Assembly (NCBI GenBank): GCA_028279345.1
Contig: JANQNY010000030.1
Span: forward strand, 99,711 to 163,710
Reading direction: 5' to 3'
Origin: Geminicoccaceae bacterium
Lineage (GTDB): Bacteria > Pseudomonadota > Alphaproteobacteria > Geminicoccales > Geminicoccaceae
DNA length: 64,000 nt
Shown one piece after another: positions 43,513-52,246 of this stretch. The translations under genes and the position numbers were made by a program. The stretch's first letter is position 1. Each line of letters starts with the position of its first letter. The notes beneath the pieces were generated by a model. It searched no databases. It was not told the DNA's origin and worked only from the letters and a program-made list of their open reading frames with translations.

Positions 43513-43821
43513 ATGTCGCCTTGGCGGGTTCTGAAGCGCCGGACGAAGGCCCTGATGATGCGGCACGCGCCGGGCATGCTCACCTGCGCCCAATTCGAGA
43601 GCTTCGTCCTCGCCTATCACGAGGGAGAGCTCGATAGCTCGGCCCGGGAAGCGTTCGAGAGGCACATGCGCATGTGCCCGCCCTGTCAGGTGAGCTTCGC
43701 CGACTACTGCCGCACGGTGGCCCTTGGTCAGCGCCTGTTCGCCGAGCAAGACGCCGCTGAACCGGCACCGGTCGATGACCGGCTCGTCGCCTCGATCCTG
43801 GCAGCACGGCGCGCACGCTGA
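43513..43821 (+). CDS. Zinc-finger (ZAS/HC2) anti-sigma factor
   Basis: A 102-residue cytosolic protein with the HC2 zinc motif, YHEGELDSSAREAFERHMRMCPPCQ giving His-x3-Cys-x2-Cys after a first His. No membrane helix is seen, so it is a soluble anti-sigma of the ChrR/RsrA-like kind that may respond to oxidants through its zinc cysteines. Its ATG abuts the sigma factor stop codon, indicating translational coupling and binding to that sigma. Confidence 0.85.
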   Translation: MSPWRVLKRRTKALMMRHAPGMLTCAQFESFVLAYHEGELDSSAREAFERHMRMCPPCQVSFADYCRTVALGQRLFAEQDAAEPAPVDDRLVASILAARRAR

Positions 43822-43887
43822 GGCGGTGGCGCCGGCGTCGCCCTGAGGGTATGAGAGCGCAACCCGACGCGGATGGGAGACGCGATC

Positions 43888-45624
43888 ATGCCTCGTTTCT
43901 CGGCCTGGATGCTGGCCTGCCCGCTTGCTCTGCTTGCCCTGCCGGGCTTTGCCACGACGGTCACCTTCCTCCACAACAACGACGGTGAAAGTAGGCTCTT
44001 GGCGCCCGAAGGCGCCGAGGGACGCGGTAGCTTGGAGGCATTCGTCGCGACCCTCCGAACCGCTCGGGCCGTAGCCGCGGAGCAGTCGGAAGCCGTCATC
44101 ACCTTGTCCTCCGGCGACAACTTCCTCGCCGGGCCCGTCTTCGAGGCGAGCATCGCCTCCGGTGATCCGGGCGAGCGCCGCTTCTTCGATGTCGAAGCAC
44201 TCGACCTCATCGGCTACGACGCGATCGCGCTCGGCAATCACGACTTCGACTTCGGCCCGGAGCTGCTCGCCGAGTTCATGCCGCAGGTGGTCGACGCCGA
44301 GGGGGTGCCGGTTCCCTATCTCGCCGCCAATCTGCGCTTCGACGAGGCGAGCCCCATGGCACCCGCCGTCGCGTCCGGCCAGCTGCTGGCCAGCACCGTC
44401 GTCGACAAGAACGGCGTCGAGGTCGGGGTCGTCGGCGGTATCACGGAGGAACTCGCACGTATCTCTAGCCCGGGCGACGGCACGCGCGTCGAGCCGCTGG
44501 TCGCCTCGATGCAGGCCGCTATCGACGAACTCGTCGGTGCCGGCATCAACCATATCGTGGTCATCAGCCACGCACAGTCGATCCGCACGGATATCGAGAC
44601 GATCATACCCCAACTCACCGGCGTCGATGTCTACATCGCCGGCGGCGGCGACGAGCTGTTGACCCACGCGAGCAAGGTCGACGCGGAGGGTGAAGACGTC
44701 TTCGGCCAAGAGCGCTTCGGCGACTACCCTCAGCTCGCCTTCGACGGCGCCGGAAGGCCAGTGGTCGTCGTCACGACGCCGGGCGAGTACCGCTATGTGG
44801 GCATGCTGACGGTACGTTTCGACGATGCAGGCGAGGTGCTGGCGGCCACGGGCGGCACGCTGGTCGCCGACCCCGACCGCTTCGGCACGGCAGAGGACGC
44901 TGCGGCGCTCACCGCCGACGTGCAGGCGGCCTATGACGCCTTCGCCGCGCAAGAGGTGGGCGTCAGCGAGGTGCCGCTCAACGGCGTGCGCGGCGACGTG
45001 CGCGGCCGCGAGACAAATCTCGGCTCGCTCGTAGCCGACGCCTTGGCCGCCGATGCCACCCGCACGTTCGCCGAGCAGATCGACAACCCGCTGGTGGCGT
45101 TCCAGAACGGTGGCGGTATCCGCAACAACAACGTCATGCTCGAGGACGCGAGCGCCGATGCCCCCGGCACCTTCACTGCGCTCAATGCGTTTGAGGCGGT
45201 GCCCTTCCCGAACTTCACAGCACTCATCGAAGACATGGACGCGGCGGCCCTCAAGGCAACGCTCGAGCATGCGGTGTCGGAGGTGGAGAACGCCAAGGGC
45301 CAATTCCTTCAAGTCTCCGGCCTCAGCTTCGCTTTCGACCCGACCTTCCCCGCGGGCGAGCGCGTGCTGGAGGTGACCCTCGATGATGGAACCACCGTCG
45401 TCCAGAACGGCCAGGTCGTGGGCGATGCGGTCGTCGACGTCGCGACGGTCGACTTTCTCGCTAAGGGCGGTGACGGCTTCGACACCTTCGCCGAGCGCAC
45501 CTTCGCGCGCGGCACGAGCAGCCAGCAGCAGGCGCTCTCACGGTTCATCGAGGAGGACTTGGGCGGCCGCATCCCAGCCGACCGCTATCCCCTCGGCGGC
45601 AGCGGCCGCATCGAGCAGCGCTGA
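43888..45624 (+). CDS. Exported 5'-nucleotidase/metallophosphatase-family protein
   Basis: A 578-residue periplasmic protein: signal peptide about residues 1-23 (SAWMLACPLALLALPGFA), N-terminal calcineurin-like domain and C-terminal 5'-nucleotidase domain (about 330-575, with RGRETNLGSLVADA and QNGGGIRNN). Catalytic-domain motifs include SSGDNFLAGP and GNHDFDFGPE, but the first motif is NNDGES where most relatives have NDxH, and the final GHSH/GHSQ is GGGDE. A subgroup of this family shares those changes. The ATG at 43888 has GGGAGA 8 nt upstream. It would hydrolyse extracellular nucleotides or phosphoesters, if active. Confidence 0.85.
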   Translation: MPRFSAWMLACPLALLALPGFATTVTFLHNNDGESRLLAPEGAEGRGSLEAFVATLRTARAVAAEQSEAVITLSSGDNFLAGPVFEASIASGDPGERRFFDVEALDLIGYDAIALGNHDFDFGPELLAEFMPQVVDAEGVPVPYLAANLRFDEASPMAPAVASGQLLASTVVDKNGVEVGVVGGITEELARISSPGDGTRVEPLVASMQAAIDELVGAGINHIVVISHAQSIRTDIETIIPQLTGVDVYIAGGGDELLTHASKVDAEGEDVFGQERFGDYPQLAFDGAGRPVVVVTTPGEYRYVGMLTVRFDDAGEVLAATGGTLVADPDRFGTAEDAAALTADVQAAYDAFAAQEVGVSEVPLNGVRGDVRGRETNLGSLVADALAADATRTFAEQIDNPLVAFQNGGGIRNNNVMLEDASADAPGTFTALNAFEAVPFPNFTALIEDMDAAALKATLEHAVSEVENAKGQFLQVSGLSFAFDPTFPAGERVLEVTLDDGTTVVQNGQVVGDAVVDVATVDFLAKGGDGFDTFAERTFARGTSSQQQALSRFIEEDLGGRIPADRYPLGGSGRIEQR

Positions 45625-45692
45625 GGCGGCACGCCTCGAGGGCTCCAGGCCCACGGCGGTGGTAGTTCCGCAGCGCAAAGTTGAAAGCCCGA

Positions 45693-46622
45693 TCAGGTTC
45701 TCGGATCGGTCGTCGCCTGAATGCCGGGGATCTGAACGATGGCGTGCTTCATGTGGTCGAGGAGGGCCCGCAAACGCCGCTTCTGTCTCGCCGCCGGCAG
45801 AAACGAGGCGGTGATCGTCAGGGTGGCTGCCCGCCACGCGGGCAAGACATCAACGAGTCGGCCGGACGCCAGATCGCTCTCGACGAACCATCGCGGCATG
45901 ACCGCGTAGCCGATGCCCATAATCGCCGCTTGGTAAGCCGAGAAGATGTTGTTGGTGCCCACCGCGACTTGCGCTTCGATGAGCGCCCGAGTTCCCTTGG
46001 GTCCTGAGAGCGAGATCGCCGCACCTTCAAAGGGTCCTAGAGCTGCGCACGGCAGCGCACTCAGCTTCGACGGATGCGAGATCTGCAACCCGTCGGTGAG
46101 CTTGGGCGCGGCGACTACCAGCCGCTCGACACGCCCGATCTCGTGGACGACGAGCGTGTCGTCATCGGGCTTGCCGGCCTTGATCCACAGATCGCAGCCG
46201 ATCTCGGCGAACCGGATGGGCGCGTCGTCCAGAAGCCAGGTGATCGACACTTTGGGATGCGCCGCCTGAAAGCGCAAAACCGCATCCGCCAGGTAGAGCT
46301 GCCCGAGCGCGACGGGCACCACGATCTTGAGGCCGCCCGAGAGTTCACGTTCGTCCTCGATGAAGCGCTCGACGAGTGCATCCCAGCCGTCCAATAGCGC
46401 ACGCGCTTCGACGAGTGCCGCCGCGCCGGCCTCGGTGAGCGCTAGGCTGTGGGTCGTCCGCTGGATGAGCTGCACGCCGAGCTGCTGCTCGAGTGCCGCA
46501 AGCTGACGGCTGGCGGAGGCCTGGGCCATCCCAAGATCGTTCGCGGCGCCGCTGATCGAGCCGCGCTCGGCGATCCGGGCGAAGGTGGCCAGCAATGTGA
46601 GCCGGTCGAGGCTTTTGCTCAT
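45693..46622 (-). CDS. LysR-family transcriptional regulator
   Basis: A 309-residue LysR regulator: N-terminal HTH with LLATFARIAERGSISGAANDLGMAQASASRQLAALEQQLGVQL and a C-terminal effector domain. The pattern is that of the CrgA/PecT subgroup. It is divergent from the aldo/keto reductase gene 92 bp away, so is probably its regulator. The intervening sequence is AT-rich with a candidate AATAGAAACTCGAACAAA promoter region. Confidence 0.92.
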   Translation of the reverse strand: MSKSLDRLTLLATFARIAERGSISGAANDLGMAQASASRQLAALEQQLGVQLIQRTTHSLALTEAGAAALVEARALLDGWDALVERFIEDERELSGGLKIVVPVALGQLYLADAVLRFQAAHPKVSITWLLDDAPIRFAEIGCDLWIKAGKPDDDTLVVHEIGRVERLVVAAPKLTDGLQISHPSKLSALPCAALGPFEGAAISLSGPKGTRALIEAQVAVGTNNIFSAYQAAIMGIGYAVMPRWFVESDLASGRLVDVLPAWRAATLTITASFLPAARQKRRLRALLDHMKHAIVQIPGIQATTDPRT

Positions 46623-46714
46623 CCGCTAGGCGGATAATAGAAACTCGAACAAACCGTCTACTGCAATGATGTCCTGAGGGGCACCTTCGCGCCGTGAACG
46701 CAAAGGAGACACTG

Positions 46715-47539
46715 ATGGCCCCTTCACCAACCTTCACATTCGCCGACGGCCGCCAAATCACTCGGCTCGGCTTTGGGGCGATGCGGCTGACCGGCCAGCC
46801 TGGCAACTACGGTCCATACGAGGACTGGAAAGGTGGCCTCACCTTGCTGCGGAAGGCCCACGCCCTCGGCGCCGGTCACATCGACACCGCGCGCGCCTAC
46901 GGCCCCCACGACAACGAGCGACTGATCGGCGAAGCGTTTGCCGCCATGCCCGCCTCGGAACGACCATTTCTGGCCAGCAAGGGCGGAATCGAGAAGCTCG
47001 GGCGCGGTGCGGAGTTTATCCACCCGGACGGCCGCCCAGCGGCGCTGGAGCGCCACGTGGAGGAGAGCCTAGCGGCGCTCCGTGTGGAGACGATCGACCT
47101 CTACTATCTGCATCGTCCCGATCCCGCCGTCCCCATCGAAGACAGCGTCGGCGCGCTCGTTGATGCAAAGGCGGCCGGAAAGATCGCGCGCATCGGCGTC
47201 TCCAACGTGACGCTCGACCAGTTGAAGCGGGCGCAGGCCGTGGTCGCCATCGACGCCGTGCAGAACCGCTACAATCCCGCGGAAGGCGGCGACGATGCCG
47301 TTCTCGAACACGCCGTCGCACACGGGATTGCCTTCGTCCCCTGGGGGCCGCTGGCCGCCAAACCACTTGAGCATGGCGCACCGCTGGCGGCGGGCGATGC
47401 GGACGCCCACGGCGCGACGCCGTCGCAACGGGCGCTCGTGGCGCTCCTGCGGCGCGCTCCGAACGTCCTGCCCATCCCTGGCACCACGTCGCTCGATCAT
47501 CTCGCCGAAAATCTCGACGCTCGGTCGATTGCCCCGTGA
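46715..47539 (+). CDS. Aldo/keto reductase
   Basis: A 274-residue NADPH-dependent oxidoreductase with the tetrad Asp and Tyr in IDTARAYGPHDN, Lys in LASKGG and His in YYLHRPDP. The barrel ends with PGTTSLDHLAENLDA, the NADPH-binding loop. AAAGGAG stands 6 nt before the ATG at 46715, which is preferred over an upstream GTG. Expressed opposite the LysR gene; substrate unknown, likely an aldehyde. Confidence 0.91.
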   Translation: MAPSPTFTFADGRQITRLGFGAMRLTGQPGNYGPYEDWKGGLTLLRKAHALGAGHIDTARAYGPHDNERLIGEAFAAMPASERPFLASKGGIEKLGRGAEFIHPDGRPAALERHVEESLAALRVETIDLYYLHRPDPAVPIEDSVGALVDAKAAGKIARIGVSNVTLDQLKRAQAVVAIDAVQNRYNPAEGGDDAVLEHAVAHGIAFVPWGPLAAKPLEHGAPLAAGDADAHGATPSQRALVALLRRAPNVLPIPGTTSLDHLAENLDARSIAP

Positions 47540-47656
47540 CGACAGGCGGCGATGAATCAATGCAAAGCGCGCTGCAGCATCAGGTGCGTCAGCACGCTAG
47601 CCTTTCGGCCCGTCGCTCATGTGCCCACTGGCAAGCGCTACCCCGTGGCGCAAACC

Positions 47657-47893
47657 CTAGCGCTCGTGGCCGCCACCGCCGTGCCCGTGTTGGCCGTTGA
47701 ACTCATCCCGAGCTTCATTCTCCTCCATCACCGATTCCGTTCCGAGTTCGTTATCCTCATCCGCGGGCGTGGGATCCGCGATCAGATCCGCATCGCTGAC
47801 ATTTGCACCAGCGCAAGCCAGCAGCATGAAGCATGCGACCACCGGCAGCATTCGGAGGAACCCGGACCACGCCAAGAACGGTGCACGTGTCAC
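47657..47893 (-). CDS. Putative small lipoprotein with His/Gly tail
   Basis: About 78 residues from a GTG at 47893 (an ATG at 47851 is an alternative). A hydrophobic core MLPVVACFMLL leads into the lipobox LLAC, then a polar acidic mature part (NVSDADLIADPTPADEDNEL) and a GQHGHGGGGHE tail that could bind metal. No family is recognised and the ribosome binding site is weak, so the call rests on the signal-peptide pattern. Confidence 0.45.
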   Translation of the reverse strand: MTRAPFLAWSGFLRMLPVVACFMLLACAGANVSDADLIADPTPADEDNELGTESVMEENEARDEFNGQHGHGGGGHER

Positions 47894-48229
47894 GGTCCCA
47901 GCATCTAAGCTGGTCATCGCATCGTGCGCTTTATTGCGACCCCAAATGACCATATCCCGCACTCCCCACATACGTTCGCTGAACTGCACCTCGTCTCTCG
48001 TGTATTCGCTGCGTTTCAGCCCTGCAACCTCAGTCTTGGCGCCGAAGCGACGCGCTGCCAGCAGTGGCGCGGCTACTCGGGGCGACTCATGCCGCAGCGC
48101 TCGGTCGGTGGCGCTGCAGCTCCACTACGTGCAACAGACGCATGGGCTCGCGGTTCGTGCGTCAGCCGTCGGTCCGGAGGCGACGCTGCACCAGCGCAAG
48201 ACGCGCTGCACTACCTATGCGTCATGACA
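47894..48229. other. Intergenic region, nothing recognised
   Basis: 336 bp between the putative lipoprotein start and the hexapeptide protein stop, both on the minus strand. Small open frames on the plus strand read as arginine/serine-rich noise. No repeat, RNA gene or terminator was identified. Confidence 0.5.
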
Positions 48230-48838
48230 CTAGCCGCGCGGCCGGTCGCTCTCGTGCCACTTGGCGAGCGCCGCCGCGTAGCGCGGCATCACGTGGGGCA
48301 TGATGCTCCGCCCGTCCGCCGGCCGGTCGACGCCGAAGACCACCTTCGGAAAGTTCAACGGCTCCTGGCGCGCCCAGATCTCGTCGTGCGCACCGGGCGG
48401 CAGGATCGCTGCCGGATCACCTACCGCGATCCAGCCGATGGGCACGCTGGTGCGCGCGGGGAGCCGCGTCTTCAAGTGGACGACGCCGTTGATGCGCACC
48501 TCGGCACCGGCACCGATCTCCGCCCCGTTGAACACGGTGGCACCGGTCGCGAGGAACGCGTCGGCGGCGACCAGGCAGCCGCTCAGATAGGCCCTGGGAC
48601 CAATGAGGACGTTTTCGCCAATCCGAACGGGGTGGTCGCGCACGCCGCGAACGACCGCCGTGTCCATGATGACGACGTTGCGGCCCACCACGATCGAGCC
48701 GCTTTCCGCCGTGAGCACGGTGCCGAAGCCGATCGAGCAGCCAGCCTCGATGGTGACATCACCGCAGACAACGGCTGTCGGCGCTATCCGCGCGGATGAG
48801 TCGATCGTGGGTGCCACCCCGCGGTGCTCAAGGATCAT
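48230..48838 (-). CDS. Gamma-carbonic-anhydrase-like hexapeptide protein without zinc histidines
   Basis: A 202-residue left-handed beta-helix protein. Hexapeptide repeats run from about residue 18 to 130 (IAPTAVVCGDVTIEAGCSIGFGTVL and so on), and the C-terminal extension resembles the gamma-CA/YrdA clade. The zinc-binding region, which in real gamma-CAs has three His, reads RDHPVRIGENVLIGPRAYLSGC: the two later histidines are Pro and Ser. Carbonic anhydrase activity is unlikely; an acyltransferase-like or binding role is possible. The ATG at 48838 overlaps the marR stop (ATGA) and has GGGGAG upstream, so it is the marR operon's second gene. Confidence 0.83.
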   Translation of the reverse strand: MILEHRGVAPTIDSSARIAPTAVVCGDVTIEAGCSIGFGTVLTAESGSIVVGRNVVIMDTAVVRGVRDHPVRIGENVLIGPRAYLSGCLVAADAFLATGATVFNGAEIGAGAEVRINGVVHLKTRLPARTSVPIGWIAVGDPAAILPPGAHDEIWARQEPLNFPKVVFGVDRPADGRSIMPHVMPRYAAALAKWHESDRPRG

Positions 48839-49350
48839 CGATCTTTCTCCCCTTCTCGGGACCGCACCGCCGAGCCGACGGGACAGTCGTCGCCGCTGCA
48901 AATCTCGTGGTCGCAGAGCCGGCAGAGACGGCGGCCCTCGGCCGCGCTGTCGGCCGCGCTTGCCAGCACCCGGGAGACGAGGTCGTCGAGTGCCGTGCGC
49001 TGCTCGTCGCTCAGACAGCCGAGCTGGCGCGCCACCGCGCTGAGCCGACGGTCTTGGGTCACGCCTGCGGCGCGCGTCCCCGCCCGAGTGAGCCGGAGCA
49101 GGCGCTCGCGTCGTGCCGGCGCCACGCGGTGGACCAAGCCCTCCCGTTCGAGCGCAGCCACCAGCCGCGTAGTGGCCGGCTGCGACAAGCCGAGAACGGC
49201 GGCGAGGCCTGTGACGGTGATGTCCCGGCGGTGCAACAGCGAGAGCAGCGCCGCGTCACGCGAGCGCGAGCCCGTGCTGGTCGCATCGGCCAGATCGGCG
49301 ACTGCGACCGAGAGTGCCTGCAGCTTGCTAGCAAGAAGATTTATATGCAT
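48835..49350 (-). CDS. MarR-family regulator with C-terminal cysteine cluster
   Basis: A 171-residue winged-helix regulator: LLHRRDITVTGLAAVLGLSQPATTRLVAALEREGLVHRVAPARRERLLRLT is split here as HTH plus wing (about residues 39-90). The C-terminus carries Cys143-x2-Cys146-x4-Cys151-x4-Cys156 with His148, a likely metal or redox sensor. Its start codon lies inside a palindrome (49343-49363), implying autorepression. It is coupled to the hexapeptide-protein gene. Confidence 0.88.
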   Translation of the reverse strand: MHINLLASKLQALSVAVADLADATSTGSRSRDAALLSLLHRRDITVTGLAAVLGLSQPATTRLVAALEREGLVHRVAPARRERLLRLTRAGTRAAGVTQDRRLSAVARQLGCLSDEQRTALDDLVSRVLASAADSAAEGRRLCRLCDHEICSGDDCPVGSAVRSREGEKDR

Positions 49351-49363
49351 ACTGCATGCATAT
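49343..49363. promoter_or_regulatory. Palindromic candidate MarR operator over the marR start
   Basis: ATATGCAT (49343-49350), a 5-bp spacer and ATGCATAT (49356-49363): a perfect 8-bp-arm inverted repeat that contains the marR start codon and the space just upstream. Length and symmetry match MarR operators; the role is inferred. Confidence 0.6.
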
Positions 49364-49396
49364 CATAATTTCACAAGAAAACAAGCAGCCGCGCGC

Positions 49397-50296
49397 TCAA
49401 TCGCGGCGGCGGTTCACGAGCCAAATGCCCACGGCGACCAGTGCCAGAGCGACCAGCAGCGCCGGCGTGATGGGCTCGGCGAGCAAGAGGCCGCCGGCGG
49501 CGACGCCGAAGAGCGGCGTGAGGAAGGTGAAGCTCGCCATCTGCGAGGCCGGGTAAAGACGAATGAGCCAAAACCAGGTGAGGTATGTGATGGCGACGAC
49601 GATCACGACCTGATAGGCGAGCGCCAGCAGGACGAGGGGTGCGGGATCGACGATCCGGACCGGGCCGAACAGCAGTGCCGCGACGGCGAGGATCGGCAGC
49701 GAGAAGAAGAGCTGTTGGAAGAGCACGCGTTCGGCCGGCGCGCGCACCAGCGCCGTCGTCTTGATCACCAGCGTGGTGAGCGCCCAGAGCAGCGCCGCGA
49801 GAAGGCACAAGAGGTCACCGAGAAGGGCGCCGGGCGCGGCGTCGACGCCGTCGTGCAGGCCCAGGACGACACCGCCGAATGCCAAGACGAGACCCACGGC
49901 CTGCGTTGGTGTTAACCGCTCGTACGGCAACCAGATTGCCGCCCCGAGCGCGACGAAGAAGGGCATCGCATAGAGGAAGACGACGCCGCGCGAAGCCGTG
50001 GTCTGATCGAGGCCCAGATAGAGCGCGACGAATTCCGCCCCGAAGAGCACGCCGCAGAGGACGCCGGGTGCGAGCGTGTCGTCGCGGACGAACAGCCGAA
50101 TGCCACGCCAACGCGCCCAGGCGGCGATGAGGACGCAGGCGAGCGCCGAGCGCAACAGCGCCTGGAAGACCGGCGGAATGCCCGCATTGGCGACCTTGAT
50201 CGCCACCTGATTGAGCCCCCAGCAAAGGCACAACACCGTCAGCACCGCGAAGGCGAAGGTGTCGAGGCGGTCGTGCAGCGGTGCTGCAGGGCTCAG
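49397..50296 (-). CDS. EamA/DMT-family transporter
   Basis: About 299 residues, ten membrane helices in two EamA repeats (first about 10-145, second about 155-290). CLCWGLNQVAIKVA is the usual EamA repeat start and LWALTTLVIKTTA its second copy. These exporters carry metabolites or amino acids; the substrate is unknown. The start is uncertain: no ATG is available, a CTG at 50296 overlaps the pyrC stop, and a GTG at 50245 would trim the first helix. It is directly downstream of pyrC on the same strand. Confidence 0.82.
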   Translation of the reverse strand: MSPAAPLHDRLDTFAFAVLTVLCLCWGLNQVAIKVANAGIPPVFQALLRSALACVLIAAWARWRGIRLFVRDDTLAPGVLCGVLFGAEFVALYLGLDQTTASRGVVFLYAMPFFVALGAAIWLPYERLTPTQAVGLVLAFGGVVLGLHDGVDAAPGALLGDLLCLLAALLWALTTLVIKTTALVRAPAERVLFQQLFFSLPILAVAALLFGPVRIVDPAPLVLLALAYQVVIVVAITYLTWFWLIRLYPASQMASFTFLTPLFGVAAGGLLLAEPITPALLVALALVAVGIWLVNRRRD

Positions 50297-51333
50297 CCGA
50301 GCCGCCAACGCACCCGCTCGCCGGCGAAGAACGGGCGCACGCCTTCGCTGTCTCCGCCTACCGGGATCAGCTCGGGTGGCTCCCATGCCTCCTCGTGGAG
50401 GGTCAAGGTGCCCTCGTTCGGGGGGAGCCTGTAGAAGCGGCGGCCGTGGTTGGCGGCGAAGTCCGTCAAATGCCCTAGACAACCGATCTCGTCGAAGGCC
50501 TGGGCATAGGCCTCGAGCGCCAATGGTGCGGAGAAGACACCCGCGCAGCCGCACGCGCTTTCCTTGGCGTGGCGCGGATGCGGGGCGCTGTCGGTGCCGA
50601 GGAATACCTTGGGGGTGCCGGTTGCGACGAGCCGCCTGAGCGCCTCGCGATCGGCGCGCGCCTTGAGGACCGGCAGGCAGTAGAGGTGCGGACGGATGCC
50701 CCCCACCAGCATGGCGTTGCGGTCGAGCAGCAGATGCTGGGGCGTCACCGTCGCCGCCAGCCGTGCGTCCGCGGCTTCGACGAAGGCTGCCGCGTGCGCG
50801 CTCGTGATGTGCTCGAGGACGATGCGCAACTCGGGGAAGTCACGGCGCAGCGGGATCAGGACCTCGTCGACGAAGACCGCCTCGCGGTCGAAGATGTCCA
50901 CCTCAGACCGCGTCACCTCGCCATGAATGCAGAGCACCATGTCGAGCCGCTGCATCCGCTCGAGCACGGCAGCGACACGGCGGATGTCGCCGACGCCGTG
51001 CGCCGCGTTGGTGGTGGCGTGGGCCGGGTAGAGCTTGGCCGCGATCACGACGCCGCGGCTGTGGCCGTCGGCGAGGTCGTCGAGATCCGTGGTGTCGGTC
51101 AGATAGAGCGTCATCAGTGGCTCGAACGGCGCGCCCGGGGGCAATGCCTCGAGGATGCGTGCGCGATAGGCGATGGCGTCGGCCGTCGTCACCACCGGCG
51201 GCACGAGGTTGGGCATGACCAGCGCCCGGGCGAACCGCTCGACCGTGTAGGGCAGCACCGCCTCAAGCATCGGCCCGTCACGCAGATGCAGGTGGAAGTC
51301 GTCGGGCTTCGGCAACTCTATCGTGCGCGGCAT
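50293..51333 (-). CDS. pyrC: Dihydroorotase, type II
   Basis: A 346-residue zinc amidohydrolase that cyclises carbamoyl-aspartate to dihydroorotate in pyrimidine synthesis. Zinc ligands: DFHLHLRDG, the carboxylated Lys in AAKLYPAHATTN, His in LCIHGEV and LEHITSAHA, and the Asp in LGTDSAPH. The start KPDDFHLHLR and length match the E. coli-type (class II). AAAGGTG precedes the ATG at 51333. It is divergent from pyrE with 109 bp between starts. Confidence 0.95.
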   Translation of the reverse strand: MPRTIELPKPDDFHLHLRDGPMLEAVLPYTVERFARALVMPNLVPPVVTTADAIAYRARILEALPPGAPFEPLMTLYLTDTTDLDDLADGHSRGVVIAAKLYPAHATTNAAHGVGDIRRVAAVLERMQRLDMVLCIHGEVTRSEVDIFDREAVFVDEVLIPLRRDFPELRIVLEHITSAHAAAFVEAADARLAATVTPQHLLLDRNAMLVGGIRPHLYCLPVLKARADREALRRLVATGTPKVFLGTDSAPHPRHAKESACGCAGVFSAPLALEAYAQAFDEIGCLGHLTDFAANHGRRFYRLPPNEGTLTLHEEAWEPPELIPVGGDSEGVRPFFAGERVRWRLG

Positions 51334-51442
51334 CACCTTTTCCCACCGACGACGCCGCGCGCATCGCGCCCAGGCATCTGGCATCGCCGTCAATGGCGGC
51401 CTAGCATGGCTGCATCATCCGCGTCGCCGGCACTGTCGAACG

Positions 51443-52102
51443 ATGACCACCACCGCCCAACGCGCCGCCCGTCTGTTGCTCGAAGCCGAAGCGGTGCGCT
51501 TCAGACCGCACGTGCCCTTCGTGCTCGGCGCCGGCCGAGAGAGCCCCGCCTATGTGGATGGCCGGAGGCTCATCGGCATGCCGCGCGCCCGGCGCCGGCT
51601 CATGGATCTGGCGACCGGCCTGCTCGCCGATCGGGTCGGCATGGAAGCGTTCGACGCAGTCGCGGGCGCCGAGACGGCCGGCATCCCGTACGCCGCATGG
51701 CTCGCCGACCGGCTCATGCTGCCGATGCTCTATGTCCGGAAGGCGCCCAAGGGCTTTGGGCGCAATGCGCGCATCGAAGGAAGGCTCCACGAGGGGAGCC
51801 GAGTCTTGCTCGTCGACGATGTGGCCACCGATGCCACGAGCAAGCTCGCCTTCGCCGACGCGCTCCGCGAAGCGGGCGCGGTCGTCGAGCACGCGCTGGT
51901 CGCCTTCGCCTTCGACCTCTACCCGGAGAGCCGTCGAGCGCTCGACGACGCGGGCGTGACCCTCCATGCGCTAGCGACCTGGCGCGACCTGCTGATCGAA
52001 GCGCGCAGCCAGGAACGCTTGCCTCGAGACATGGTCGACGCGATCCAGCTCTATGTCGACGACCCAAGCGGTTGGCCCACGGCGCGCGTGGATTCACGGT
52101 GA
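51443..52102 (+). CDS. pyrE: Orotate phosphoribosyltransferase
   Basis: A 219-residue enzyme adding PRPP-ribose phosphate to orotate to form OMP. The PRPP loop is RVLLVDDVATDATSK, with KAPKGFGRNARIEG as the flexible catalytic loop and GAETAGIPYAAWLA as the orotate side. pyrC and pyrE are back to back and pyrD lies 5 kb away, a loose pyrimidine cluster. The start lacks a strong ribosome binding site. A candidate sRNA or leader begins 145 bp downstream. Confidence 0.95.
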   Translation: MTTTAQRAARLLLEAEAVRFRPHVPFVLGAGRESPAYVDGRRLIGMPRARRRLMDLATGLLADRVGMEAFDAVAGAETAGIPYAAWLADRLMLPMLYVRKAPKGFGRNARIEGRLHEGSRVLLVDDVATDATSKLAFADALREAGAVVEHALVAFAFDLYPESRRALDDAGVTLHALATWRDLLIEARSQERLPRDMVDAIQLYVDDPSGWPTARVDSR

Positions 52103-52220
52103 CCAGAAAGCGCACATGTTGACGCTATTCTGCGCAGATCACTCAAGCATCGCTCAAAAGTTCAGCACATGATCGCGGCCGGCGACGCGCGGGTGGGTGT
52201 GCATTCGCTGGTTTCCTGGC

Positions 52221-52236
52221 TTGGCACAGTTCTGGC
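52221..52236 (+). promoter_or_regulatory. Candidate sigma-54 (-24/-12) promoter
   Basis: TTGGCACAGTTCTGGC has the invariant GG (52223-52224) and GC (52235-52236) with exactly 10 bp between, and a perfect TGGCAC -24 box; the -12 box is TGGC rather than TTGC. Transcription would start near 52247. No enhancer-binding protein gene is next to it. Confidence 0.55.
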
Positions 52237-52246
52237 GAGGATATGA

